From NCBI GenBank assembly GCA_025359185.1, contig JANYHF010000008.1:1-64000 (forward strand): a DNA stretch of 64,000 nucleotides, written 5' to 3'. The first letter of the stretch is position 1. Each line of letters begins with the position of its first letter. Positions 1-7,495 of this stretch are shown in pieces. The notes under the pieces were generated by a model. That model worked only from the letters and a program-made list of their open reading frames with translations, had not been told where the DNA came from and did no database searches. The DNA comes from Hyphomicrobiaceae bacterium (lineage in GTDB: Bacteria; Pseudomonadota; Alphaproteobacteria; Rhizobiales; Hyphomicrobiaceae). A program made the translations under genes and the position numbers.

Positions 1-33
1 GCCGACAAGGGCGCAGCAAGAGCTGCGCCCTGA
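1..33 (+). CDS. C-terminal tail of an unidentified gene (possibly IstB-like helper ATPase)
   Basis: The first frame reads ten residues (ADKGAARAAP) and then TGA at 31-33. If the IS21 reading of the adjacent terminal repeats is correct, this would be the last codons of the istB-type gene. Nothing in ten residues can identify a family. A 9-bp perfect inverted repeat (9-17 with 22-30) falls in this same stretch and could equally be a non-coding hairpin. Confidence 0.2.
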   Translation, partial: ADKGAARAAP

Positions 34-139
34 CCCAAACGACGCTGGTGTCCCCCGCTTCCACCAGCGATCGTCAGTGAGCCCCGAAGCGGACAACTGA
101 TGTGCTATCAAAACCGGACAACTGCAAAAGCTACTGACA
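1..139 (+). mobile_element. Probable right end of an IS21-family insertion sequence
   Basis: Two direct copies of the 10-mer CGGACAACTG lie at 90-99 and 115-124, spaced 25 bp apart, and the segment ends in TGACA at 135-139. Repeated subterminal motifs and a terminus ending in CA are typical of IS21-family ends, where the transposase binds several short repeats. A short open frame that could be the end of the helper ATPase gene stops at 33. The rest of the element would lie to the left of the window. The family assignment rests on my memory of the end pattern, not on a database match, and no target-site duplication can be tested here. Confidence 0.45.
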
Positions 140-168
140 CGGCACGCGCTGGGGAAGCGCGTGCCGTG
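138..168 (-). terminator. Hairpin downstream of rplI, probable operon terminator
   Basis: A 12-bp perfect stem (138-149 with 157-168) and a 7-nt loop lie 28 bp past the rplI stop codon. On the minus strand the stem is followed by a weak T-containing stretch rather than a clean T run. Position and stability suggest the terminator of rpsF-rpsR-rplI. The outer 3 bp of the stem overlap the presumed IS end. Confidence 0.5.
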
Positions 169-195
169 ATGAAGGCGCTGCACTGAACGCGAAGC

Positions 196-789
196 CTACT
201 CCGTTTTCCCTGCCGCCTCGCCCTCGTCGGCCTTCGGCGCCGCGCCCTCGTCGAACGCCGCGTTCTCGTCGAAGGTCTGGAATTCCGGGGTCTCGTCCTT
301 GATCTGGGTCACGTCTTCGCCGCGCGCCTGACGGGTTGCCTCGTCTTCGGAGCGGGCGACATTCATGCTCACCTTCGAAATGACTTCGGGATGGAGCTGG
401 ACGCGAACGTCGTGCAGGCCGAGAGTCTTGATCGGCTTATCGAGCAGCACTTGGCCACGGTCGGTCGAGAAGCCGCCCGTCGTGACAGCGTCAGCGATGT
501 CGCGGGTCGAAACAGAGCCGTAGAGCTGGCCGGTGTCGCCGGCTTGCCGGATGACGACGAAGGACTTGCCATCGAGCTTGGCGTGCACCGCCTCGGCTTC
601 TTTCTTCAGTTCGAGATTGCGGGCTTCGAGATGTACGCGCTGGACCTGGAACTGGGCGAGATTGTCCTTATTGGAGCGCAGCGCCTTCTTTTGCGGCAAC
701 AGGAAATTGCGCGCGAAACCGTCCTTGACGACGACAACGTCGCCCATCTGGCCGAGCTTGTGGATGCGTTCGAGGAGAATGACTTTCAT
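196..789 (-). CDS. rplI: 50S ribosomal protein bL9
   Basis: This is the bL9 protein of the large ribosomal subunit, which binds 23S rRNA near the L1 stalk base. The N-terminal domain is clear: it starts [19 protein letters not shown] and has the [13 protein letters not shown] segment, followed by the long connecting helix. At 197 residues it is about 50 longer than E. coli L9. The extra part is an acidic tail (roughly residues 148-197) rich in Glu, Asp and Ala, a form I recall as common in alphaproteobacteria. It is the last gene of the minus-strand rpsF-rpsR-rplI operon, separated from rpsR by a 188-bp spacer that carries a strong hairpin. The replicative helicase gene that often follows rplI is not present in this window. 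Confidence 0.97.
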   Translation of the reverse strand: MKVILLERIHKLGQMGDVVVVKDGFARNFLLPQKKALRSNKDNLAQFQVQRVHLEARNLELKKEAEAVHAKLDGKSFVVIRQAGDTGQLYGSVSTRDIADAVTTGGFSTDRGQVLLDKPIKTLGLHDVRVQLHPEVISKVSMNVARSEDEATRQARGEDVTQIKDETPEFQTFDENAAFDEGAAPKADEGEAAGKTE

Positions 790-904
790 GATGCAGGTCC
801 TTGGCGCAATACAATGAGGCGGACGGCTCTCAATGTGCCTGGAGGATCGGCATCATCAGTCGCTGTCCCGCCGGTGGCGGTTAGGGGCGCGTTCGGCGCT
901 CCAA

Positions 905-934
905 CTTCGATAACTTCGTCTTCGATAACTTCGT
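905..934. repeat. Tandem 15-bp direct repeat in the rpsR-rplI spacer
   Basis: Two identical, directly adjacent copies of CTTCGATAACTTCGT occupy 905-919 and 920-934. The second copy runs into the left arm of the neighbouring hairpin. No function is evident. Confidence 0.8.
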
Positions 935-964
935 TATGGCCGGGTCAAGCCCGGCCATAACGAA
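930..964. repeat. Perfect 15-bp-stem palindrome (REP-like) between rpsR and rplI
   Basis: Positions 930-944 are exactly complementary to 950-964 with a 5-nt loop TCAAG. The core GGCCGGGTCAAGCCCGGCC resembles palindromes I recall as dispersed in rhizobial genomes. Lying inside a ribosomal protein operon, it could protect the upstream rpsF-rpsR message from 3' decay or reduce read-through into rplI. This role is inference. Confidence 0.7.
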
Positions 965-977
965 TGGGTGGGTAAGG

Positions 978-1238
978 CTAGCGCAAGATATACGGCAGCA
1001 GCCCCAAAAACCGCGAGCGCTTGATGGCCTTGGCCAGCTCGCGCTGCTTCTTGGCCGAGACAGCTGTGATGCGGCTTGGCACGATCTTGCCGCGCTCGGA
1101 GATGTAGCGTTGCAGAAGGCGCACATCTTTATAGTCGATCTTTGGCGCGCCTTCGCCCGAGAACGGGCAGGTCTTGCGGCGGCGATGGAACGGACGGCGT
1201 GCGCCCGCAGCACTTTGTGCGGCAGCTTCGAATGTCAT
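978..1238 (-). CDS. rpsR: 30S ribosomal protein bS18
   Basis: bS18 sits on the platform of the small subunit and pairs with bS6. The 86-residue protein has the basic N-terminal stretch [15 protein letters not shown] and the conserved core [17 protein letters not shown], ending in [11 protein letters not shown]. It keeps a single Cys in the CPFSG motif. Its start ATG overlaps the rpsF stop (ATGA, 1235-1238), so the S6 and S18 partners are translationally coupled. Length is close to the alphaproteobacterial norm of about 80 residues. Confidence 0.97.
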   Translation of the reverse strand: MTFEAAAQSAAGARRPFHRRRKTCPFSGEGAPKIDYKDVRLLQRYISERGKIVPSRITAVSAKKQRELAKAIKRSRFLGLLPYILR

Positions 1239-1852
1239 CGGCTGGTCTCCCCGCCTGAGTTGGAACTATCGTCACGGCGCGGGCCACGGAAACCGCCTTC
1301 GCGGGGAGGCCCATCACGGGGAGGACCACCTGCGTCGCGCGGCGGACGGTCGCCAAAGCCACCGCCACCGCCTCCACCACCACCTTCACGTCCGCCGCGG
1401 AAACCACCGCCACCGCCGCCACCGCCGCCAAATCCACCGCCGCCTTCCCGGCCGCCACGGAACCCGCCGCCGCCGGGCCGGCCGCCACCAAATCCGCCGC
1501 CCGGCCCGCCACGGTCGTCACGGTCGCGGTCGCCCTTGCGCATCATGGCCGAGGGCTCGGTCTCGTGCGCATCGACCTTGATCGTCAAAAAGCGCAGCAC
1601 GTCGACAGAAATGCTCATCAGGCGTTCCATCTCGGCCACCGCAGCGTGCGGCGCGTCAATGTTGAACAGCGCGTAATGGGCTTTGCGGCTCTTCTTGACC
1701 TTGAATGCCAGCGGCTTCAGGCCCCAATACTCTTGCTTAGTGATCTTGCCGCCATTGGCTTCGACAATGCCTTGGTATTCCTTCATCATGGCGTCGGCCT
1801 GGGTCGTCGAAACGTCCTGGCGCGCCATGAACACATGCTCATAAAGAGGCAT
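1235..1852 (-). CDS. rpsF: 30S ribosomal protein bS6 with long Gly/Arg-rich C-terminal tail
   Basis: Residues 1-105 form the usual bS6 ferredoxin-like fold, starting [15 protein letters not shown] and including the [14 protein letters not shown] segment. bS6 binds 16S rRNA together with bS18. The protein is 205 residues, against about 131 in E. coli. The extra 100 residues begin with a charged patch near residue 106 and pass into a Gly-rich, Arg-dotted stretch at 113-167. That stretch contains two exact copies of [10 protein letters not shown] (131-140 and 151-160). A Pro/Arg/Ser-rich end follows. E. coli bS6 also carries a C-terminal modification site (poly-Glu), but this tail is of a different kind and looks like an RGG RNA-binding region. 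It is the first gene of the operon. Confidence 0.96.
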   Translation of the reverse strand: MPLYEHVFMARQDVSTTQADAMMKEYQGIVEANGGKITKQEYWGLKPLAFKVKKSRKAHYALFNIDAPHAAVAEMERLMSISVDVLRFLTIKVDAHETEPSAMMRKGDRDRDDRGGPGGGFGGGRPGGGGFRGGREGGGGFGGGGGGGGGFRGGREGGGGGGGGGFGDRPPRDAGGPPRDGPPREGGFRGPRRDDSSNSGGETSR

Positions 1853-2197
1853 GGTTGGCCTTTCTCATACTGTTGCCCTCCGGCGCAAAGCCCCTGTTGG
1901 GCCCTTGAAAGGCCCACCAAGTACCCAAAGAGCGGAGACGCCGGGGAACGGCCCTTTGGACCTGCCGCTGCAACCTAAATGGCCGCAGAAGCCCCGTTAA
2001 GCCTCCAACCGGAGCGGATGGGTAGGGGTTATACGCGGAAACGGGTGGGGTGCAAGGGAAACGGGGACAGGATGTTCATATTCGCTGAGCTGCCGCATAA
2101 GGATCGCAGTACGGCGAAAGGCGAATGGACCAAACCTTGACTCGCGCGAGCGCGCCGTGTTCTTCGGGAAAATCCGCCGCTTCCCAGGTGCTGCTCG
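1853..2197. other. Divergent intergenic region between rpsF and fabD
   Basis: This 345-bp gap must hold the promoters of the ribosomal operon (minus) and of fabD (plus). A TTGACT hexamer at 2137-2142 is a possible -35 for fabD, without a convincing -10. A 6-bp stem (1898-1903 with 1911-1916) lies in the rpsF leader. I looked for the S6:S18 autoregulatory leader motif and could not identify it with confidence. No gene is apparent. Confidence 0.5.
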
Positions 2198-3142
2198 ATG
2201 TCAAACGCCTTCCTCTTCCCCGGCCAAGGCAGTCAGACCGTTGGCATGGGCCACGCGCTCGCCGAGGCCTTCCGCGAGGCCCGAGCCGTGTTCGACGAAG
2301 TTGATGACGCGCTGGGCGAAAAACTCTCGGTGACGATCTGGGATGGACCCCTCGATAAACTGACCCTCACCGAGAATGCGCAACCGGCGTTGATGATGGT
2401 CTCGATGGCCGTCATGCGGGTGCTGGAGCAGGCCAAGGGGCTAAAACTCGCCAGCAAGGTCGCGTTCGTGGCCGGGCATTCGCTAGGCGAATATTCGGCG
2501 CTGGCAGCGGCCGGGGCAATCTCGCTGGGTGACACAGCCCGGCTGCTGCGGCTGCGTGGAAAAGCCATGCAGGCAGCGGTGCCGGTGGGTGCGGGGGCCA
2601 TGGCGGCGCTGCTGGGCATCGATGCGGCGGGCGCACAGAAGGCTGTCGAGGAGGCCGCGCAAGGCGACATCTGCCAGGTCGCCAACGACAATGATCCAAG
2701 CCAGGTTGTTATCAGCGGCACCAAGGCGGCCGTGGAACGAGCGGGTGAAATCGCTAAGAAATACGGTGCCAAACGCGCCATGATGCTCAACGTCAGCGCG
2801 CCCTTCCATTGTGCGCTGATGCAACCGGCGGCCGACGCCATGCGTGCGGCGTTGGCGGATGTGACCATTCACACACCAAAAGTGCCGGTAATTACCAATG
2901 TGCTGGCGGCTCCGATCAACGCTCCCGATGAGATCCGCAAGCGGCTCGTCGAGCAGGTCACGGGCACCGTCCGCTGGCGTGAATCCGTGATGTTCATGGG
3001 CGCGGCGGGCATCACCCACGTTTACGAGATTGGTGCTGGTAAGGTGCTGTGTGGCCTTGCTAAACGAATTGTCTCGACCCTTGAAGCAAAGCCCGTGGGC
3101 ACGCCAGAAGATATAGAGGCCGTCGCGGCTGCTTTGGCCTGA
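2198..3142 (+). CDS. fabD: Malonyl-CoA:ACP transacylase
   Basis: FabD moves malonyl from CoA to acyl carrier protein for fatty acid chain elongation in the cytoplasm. The 314-residue protein has the N-terminal FPGQGSQ motif, the nucleophile elbow GHSLGEYSAL with catalytic Ser95, and the later APFHC segment that supplies the catalytic His. Length matches the family. It is the first gene of a plus-strand fab run (fabD, fabG, acpP, fabF). A large inverted repeat separates it from fabG, so the first two genes may be differentially expressed. Confidence 0.97.
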   Translation: MSNAFLFPGQGSQTVGMGHALAEAFREARAVFDEVDDALGEKLSVTIWDGPLDKLTLTENAQPALMMVSMAVMRVLEQAKGLKLASKVAFVAGHSLGEYSALAAAGAISLGDTARLLRLRGKAMQAAVPVGAGAMAALLGIDAAGAQKAVEEAAQGDICQVANDNDPSQVVISGTKAAVERAGEIAKKYGAKRAMMLNVSAPFHCALMQPAADAMRAALADVTIHTPKVPVITNVLAAPINAPDEIRKRLVEQVTGTVRWRESVMFMGAAGITHVYEIGAGKVLCGLAKRIVSTLEAKPVGTPEDIEAVAAALA

Positions 3143-3170
3143 AGTCGAATGGAACGTATTGAACGGCCTT

Positions 3171-3300
3171 CGCGCCCCACCCCCATCCTGTCCTTCCCCC
3201 CTCAAGGGGAAGGGACGAAAAACCCGGTCCATTGTGAATCTCCGGGCGTCAGCGTCTCCTCCCCCTTGAAGGGGAGGAACAAGGTGGGGGTGGGACGGGA
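3171..3300. repeat. Inverted pair of dispersed palindromic repeats between fabD and fabG
   Basis: Arm 3171-3215 and arm 3257-3300 are inverted copies of each other (roughly 80% by eye). Each arm contains its own small palindrome around a C-run and G-run joined by CTCAA or CTTGAA. Transcribed, the pair would fold into one long stem spanning about 130 nt. A third copy lies at 32113-32160, ahead of the D-amino acid transaminase gene. This marks a dispersed genomic repeat rather than a local structure. Confidence 0.75.
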
Positions 3301-3328
3301 AAGCCCCTCCTCAGGGAAAGATCCAGGA

Positions 3329-4072
3329 ATGTTCGAATTCGATTTGACGGGACGTGGCGCTCTGGTGACAGGCGCATCGGGCGGCATCGGCGAGGCCGTA
3401 GCCCGGGCGCTGCATTCGCGCGGCGCAACCGTTGCCATTTCCGGCACCAAGCGCGAGAAATTGGAAGCGCTGGCCGCCAGCCTCGGCAGCCGCGTGCATG
3501 TCACGCCCTGCGATCTGTCGGATCGTGGGGCCGTCGCCAAGCTGGCGGTCGAGGCTGAGAAGGCGCTGGGCACGCTCGACATCCTTGTCAACAATGCGGG
3601 CGTCACCAAAGACAATCTCTTCATGATGATGAAGGACGACGAGTGGGACAAGGTGATCGCGATTAACCTCACCTCGGCGTTCACGTTGATCAAGGGTGCG
3701 GTGCGCGGCATGATGCGGCGTAGATTCGGGCGGATAATCAATGTCGCCTCGATCAGCGGCGTCATCGGCAATCCGGGCCAGGCCAACTATGCGGCCTCGA
3801 AGGCGGGCCTCATTGGCATGACCAAATCGATGGCGCGCGAAGTCGCTTCGCGGGGGATCACGGCCAATTGCATCGCGCCCGGTTTCATCAAGACAGCGAT
3901 GACGGACGCGCTGAATGAAAAGCAGGTCGAGCAGATCGCCCAGCACATCCCCAGCGGCAGTTTTGGCGCGCCGGACGACATTGCGGCGGCGGCCGTTTTC
4001 CTGGCAAGCAATGAAGCGCGCTACATCACCGGCCAGACCATCCACGTCAACGGCGGCATGGTGATGATCTAG
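3329..4072 (+). CDS. fabG: 3-oxoacyl-[ACP] reductase
   Basis: FabG is the NADPH-dependent reductase of the elongation cycle and a short-chain dehydrogenase. The cofactor loop TGASGGIG is at residues 14-21 and NNAG at 88-91. The catalytic Ser141, Tyr154 and Lys158 lie in the YAASK context, and the protein ends GQTIHVNGGMVMI. I place the start at ATG 3329, which gives 247 residues, the normal length. The open frame continues upstream to 3149 but only through the repeat element. The next gene is acpP, 186 bp downstream with room for its own promoter. Confidence 0.96.
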   Translation: MFEFDLTGRGALVTGASGGIGEAVARALHSRGATVAISGTKREKLEALAASLGSRVHVTPCDLSDRGAVAKLAVEAEKALGTLDILVNNAGVTKDNLFMMMKDDEWDKVIAINLTSAFTLIKGAVRGMMRRRFGRIINVASISGVIGNPGQANYAASKAGLIGMTKSMAREVASRGITANCIAPGFIKTAMTDALNEKQVEQIAQHIPSGSFGAPDDIAAAAVFLASNEARYITGQTIHVNGGMVMI

Positions 4073-4199
4073 CAGGCCGCTCGCTGGTAATGCAAAACGG
4101 TCTATGTTACCAAGCGCGCGGTTTCGGGGGCAGGGAAGAGGCAACGCTTCCCCGCGCAACGGTGTATGCAGGCTTGCCCGCGCCCCAGATTCGTGCGTT

Positions 4200-4228
4200 T
4201 TGCATTGGGCGTGGCGTGGCGTCACAAT
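4200..4228 (+). promoter_or_regulatory. Possible promoter upstream of acpP
   Basis: TTGCAT (4200-4205) and CACAAT (4223-4228) are separated by 17 bp in the 186-bp gap before acpP. Both hexamers match the sigma-70 consensus only partly. acpP is usually expressed strongly and often from its own promoter, which makes the position plausible. Confidence 0.25.
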
Positions 4229-4258
4229 CTGATTCTGAATTATTTGCGAGGAAGAACT

Positions 4259-4504
4259 ATGAGCGATGTGGCAGATCGGGTGAAGAAGATCGTTATTGAA
4301 CACCTGGGCGTGGAAGCGGACAAGGTGATCGACAACGCCTCTTTCATCGACGATCTAGGCGCCGACAGCCTTGATACGGTTGAGCTGGTGATGGCATTCG
4401 AAGAGGAATTCGGCTGCGAAATTCCCGACGATGCGGCCGAGACCATTCTCACCGTCGGCGATGCCGTGAAATTCCTTGAAAAGCACGCCGCAAAGTCTGC
4501 CTGA
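4259..4504 (+). CDS. acpP: Acyl carrier protein
   Basis: ACP carries growing acyl chains on a phosphopantetheine arm. The attachment Ser37 is in the invariant [12 protein letters not shown] context, and the 81-residue protein is acidic and of standard length. The start is ATG 4259 with GAGGA at 4248-4252 in front. An open frame extends upstream to 4166, but the added residues are not ACP-like. fabF starts 9 bp after the stop, a conserved acpP-fabF pairing. Confidence 0.98.
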   Translation: MSDVADRVKKIVIEHLGVEADKVIDNASFIDDLGADSLDTVELVMAFEEEFGCEIPDDAAETILTVGDAVKFLEKHAAKSA

Positions 4505-4513
4505 GGTATCGAC

Positions 4514-5788
4514 GTGGTTGAGATGCGGCGTGTTGTCGTAACGGGTCTGGGACTTGTGACACCCCTCGGTTGCGGGGTGGAGGCATCATGGAAACGCCTT
4601 ATTGCGGGCGAAAGCGGTGCGGGTCGCATCACCACATTCGAGGTTGACGATCTGGCTTGCCAGATCGCTTGCTCGATCCCGCGCGGCGACGGCGGCAACG
4701 GCACCTTCAATCCTGATCAGTGGATGGAACCCAAGGACCAGCGCAAGGTCGATGATTTCATCATTTTTGCAGTCGCTGCCGCCGATCAGGCGCTGGCCGA
4801 TGCGAAATGGCACCCGAAGACCCCAGACGAGCAGGAGCGCTCTGGCGTTCTGATCGGTTCCGGCATTGGCGGCTTGGATGGCATTGCCAAAACGTCGCTC
4901 CTACTCCAAGAAAAAGGCCCGCGCCGGATCAGCCCGTTCTTTATCCCCGGACGGCTAATTAACCTCGCGTCTGGCCATGTCTCGATCAAGCATCAGTTGA
5001 AAGGTCCGAATCATTCCGTGGTGACGGCCTGTTCCACCGGCTCCCATGCCATTGGCGATGCCGCGCGGCTGGTTGCCTTGGGCGATGCGGATGTGATGGT
5101 GGCAGGTGGCGCGGAATCGCCTGTGTGCCGGATCGCCATTGCGGGCTTTGCCGCGTGCCGGGCACTGTCGACGGGTTTCAACGACCGGCCAAAAGAGGCG
5201 TCGCGCCCATACGACAAGGATCGCGACGGTTTTGTCATGGGCGAGGGCGCGGGCGTCGTCGTCCTGGAAGCGCTCGAACATGCGCAGGCGCGCGGGGCCA
5301 AGATTTATGGCGAGATTATCGGCTACGGCATGACCGGCGATGCTTACCACATCACTGCCCCGCAAGAGACTGGCGATGGCGCTTTCCGTTGCATGAAGGC
5401 TGCCATGAAGCGCGCGGGCGTCGAGTTGGGCGACATTGATTATGTCAACGCGCACGGCACCTCAACGCCAATGGGCGACGAGATCGAGCTTGGCGCCGTC
5501 GAGCGGCTGTTCGGCAATTCGGCGGGGACGCTGAGCATGTCGTCCACCAAGTCTGCAATAGGCCATCTGCTGGGGGCCGCGGGCGCTGTTGAAGCGATTT
5601 TCTCGATCTTGGCCATCCGCGACAGCATTGCCCCGCCGACGCTCAATCTCGACAACCCGTCGGTCACAACCGCGATTGATCTGGTTCCCAAGGTTGCGCG
5701 GAAAAAGCCGATCAATACGGTGCTCAGCAACTCGTTCGGTTTTGGCGGCACCAATGCGTCCCTCGTCATCCGCCGGTTTGCGGCCTGA
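4514..5788 (+). CDS. fabF: 3-oxoacyl-[ACP] synthase II
   Basis: FabF catalyses Claisen condensation of malonyl-ACP with acyl-ACP. The catalytic triad is visible: Cys173 in TACSTGSHA, His in NAHGTSTPMGD, and His in KSAIGHLLGA. At 424 residues it is a full-length thiolase-fold enzyme. I take the GTG at 4514 as start because a TGAGG site (4502-4506, overlapping the acpP stop) is correctly spaced for it. ATG 4523 (MRRVVVTG) is the alternative. The gene ends shortly before mltG. Confidence 0.96.
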   Translation: MVEMRRVVVTGLGLVTPLGCGVEASWKRLIAGESGAGRITTFEVDDLACQIACSIPRGDGGNGTFNPDQWMEPKDQRKVDDFIIFAVAAADQALADAKWHPKTPDEQERSGVLIGSGIGGLDGIAKTSLLLQEKGPRRISPFFIPGRLINLASGHVSIKHQLKGPNHSVVTACSTGSHAIGDAARLVALGDADVMVAGGAESPVCRIAIAGFAACRALSTGFNDRPKEASRPYDKDRDGFVMGEGAGVVVLEALEHAQARGAKIYGEIIGYGMTGDAYHITAPQETGDGAFRCMKAAMKRAGVELGDIDYVNAHGTSTPMGDEIELGAVERLFGNSAGTLSMSSTKSAIGHLLGAAGAVEAIFSILAIRDSIAPPTLNLDNPSVTTAIDLVPKVARKKPINTVLSNSFGFGGTNASLVIRRFAA

Positions 5789-5877
5789 TGGTGGTGGGAC
5801 ATCGCGTCTGCGCCGTCGGGAAACCTGCCTTTCGCCATATTTGCCATTAAGAACTTTGTTTGGTGTCAGGGGCAGGT

Positions 5878-7377
5878 ATGGGACGCAAAAAGGCGCACGG
5901 CGTGGCAGATTGGATGGCGGGCTCAGCAGCCCAGCCCGTGACCAGCCGTGGCAAAGCCCAACTCCCGCGCAGCCCGAATGAAATCCTCGAACCGGTTCGC
6001 CCGGCTCCTCCCGCCCGCAGCGGCAGAGGCAAAGTGCGGCTGCCCAAAGGGCCAAGGCGCGGCCGCGCAACCGTCGGATTTCTCAACGCCAGCCTGACCA
6101 TTCTGCTGGTGCTTATGGTGCTTGGCGGCGGCTCGGCCTATGCCCTGAAATATGCCTTCGAGCAGCCCGGTCCGCTCGACCATTCCACCATCGTCGTCAT
6201 TCCCCAGGGCGAAGGCCTGACGGGCATCGCCAGCCGCTTGCAGCGCGAGGGCGTAGTGACCGACAGCCGCGTCTTGCTGGCAGGCTACTACTGGTCGCGC
6301 ACCAAGACCTATTTCACCGGTGGCCGGGCTCCGGCGCTGAAGGCGGGCGAATACGAAATCCATAAGGGCGCCTCGATGCGCCAGGTTATCGACACACTGG
6401 TCGAGGGCAAAGCAATCTTGATGAAGGTGACGGTGCCCGAGGGCCTCACCAGCTATCAGATCGTGCAAATCCTCAAGGCGCAACATGACCTGACGGGCGA
6501 CGTCACGGAAATCCCAGCGGAGGGCAGTCTGCTGCCCGACACCTACAAGTTTTCGCGTGGTACCGATCGCAAGGAAATCATTGTCCGGATGCAGGCTGAC
6601 GCCAAGAAATTCGTCGCCAAGCAGTGGGAAACCCGCGCCAGCCGCGTGCCTTTCAAGACGCCGGACGAAGCCATCATCATGGCGTCTCTGGTTGAAAAGG
6701 AGACTGGCAAGGCGGACGAGCGCGACCGGGTAGCAGGCGTATTTTTCAACCGGCTGGCCAAGAAGATGCGCCTGCAGAGCGATCCGACGATCATTTACGT
6801 GGTGACCGGCGGCAAGGGAAACCTTGGGCGCGGCATTACCAGAAGCGAAATTGATGCCAAGAACGAGTACAACACCTATCAGATTGAAGGGATGCCGCCG
6901 ACGCCGATCTGTAATCCGGGCCGCGCCTCGATCGAAGCCGTGCTCAATCCAGCGACGACGGAAGATCTGTATTTTGTGGCGGATGGTTCCGGCGGCCACG
7001 CCTTTGCCGCTTCGATCCGCGACCATCAAAACAATGTAAAGCGCTGGCGTCAGCTGGAGCGGGACACCAAGGCCAAGGCCGCTGCGTCTGCCGCTGAACA
7101 GAACGCGGCACAGGATCAGACTGCGGGACCCGGCGTGGCGCTGGACATTCCCGGCGTGACCGTTGAAGGGGCGGCCGCCAAGCCTGCGGCGGCCGCCAGC
7201 AGTGATCCCAATGCTGACGCAACAACTGCCGAAGACACTATCCCGCCGGAACCCGCGCCCGAGGATACGGCCACCCAAGCCCCTGCGCCCACGAACGTCG
7301 CCACCAAGGCTGCCGGCGCCAAACCAGCTGCAACCGCCAAGGCGGCCAAGAAGGCCAAGGCCCCTAAGACGCCGTGA
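5878..7377 (+). CDS. mltG: Endolytic murein transglycosylase MltG
   Basis: MltG cuts nascent glycan strands within the chain and helps set glycan length at the inner membrane. The protein has a cytoplasmic Pro/Arg-rich N-terminus, one membrane segment at about residues 67-90, a LysM-like periplasmic part, and the catalytic region with Glu in SLVEKETGKADERD (around residues 273-275) followed by VAGVFFNRL. The C-terminal 110 residues are Ala/Pro/Thr-rich and low complexity, ending in Lys-rich repeats. They are not part of the enzyme fold. The start is ATG 5878 after an AGGGGCAGG site; a TTG at 5860 is also in frame. The acpP-fabF-mltG-yicC-gmk order is typical of alphaproteobacteria. Confidence 0.94.
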   Translation: MGRKKAHGVADWMAGSAAQPVTSRGKAQLPRSPNEILEPVRPAPPARSGRGKVRLPKGPRRGRATVGFLNASLTILLVLMVLGGGSAYALKYAFEQPGPLDHSTIVVIPQGEGLTGIASRLQREGVVTDSRVLLAGYYWSRTKTYFTGGRAPALKAGEYEIHKGASMRQVIDTLVEGKAILMKVTVPEGLTSYQIVQILKAQHDLTGDVTEIPAEGSLLPDTYKFSRGTDRKEIIVRMQADAKKFVAKQWETRASRVPFKTPDEAIIMASLVEKETGKADERDRVAGVFFNRLAKKMRLQSDPTIIYVVTGGKGNLGRGITRSEIDAKNEYNTYQIEGMPPTPICNPGRASIEAVLNPATTEDLYFVADGSGGHAFAASIRDHQNNVKRWRQLERDTKAKAAASAAEQNAAQDQTAGPGVALDIPGVTVEGAAAKPAAAASSDPNADATTAEDTIPPEPAPEDTATQAPAPTNVATKAAGAKPAATAKAAKKAKAPKTP

Positions 7378-7495
7378 CCAGGCGTGCTGGCGCAAAGCTC
7401 TCCCGGCGCACAACCCTCATTGCCGCCGCAGTTTCTATTGGTCTAAGGTCCGGCCGCGCGAGCCGACCCCTCGCGTGATTGAGGACCAGACCCCG

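Noticed and set aside
925-937. A stretch reading ATAACTTCGTTAT that resembles a loxP arm
   Set aside because: It is part of the 15-bp tandem repeat and the REP-like hairpin. The loxP spacer and second arm are absent, and nothing suggests a phage P1 site.
1853-1980. S6:S18 autoregulatory leader motif upstream of rpsF
   Set aside because: A stem is present, but I could not place the conserved CCG box and pairing pattern, so no call is made.
5923-7413. A 496-codon open frame on the minus strand opposite mltG
   Set aside because: MltG on the plus strand has clear catalytic motifs and fits the conserved gene order. The minus frame is an artefact of high GC codon structure.
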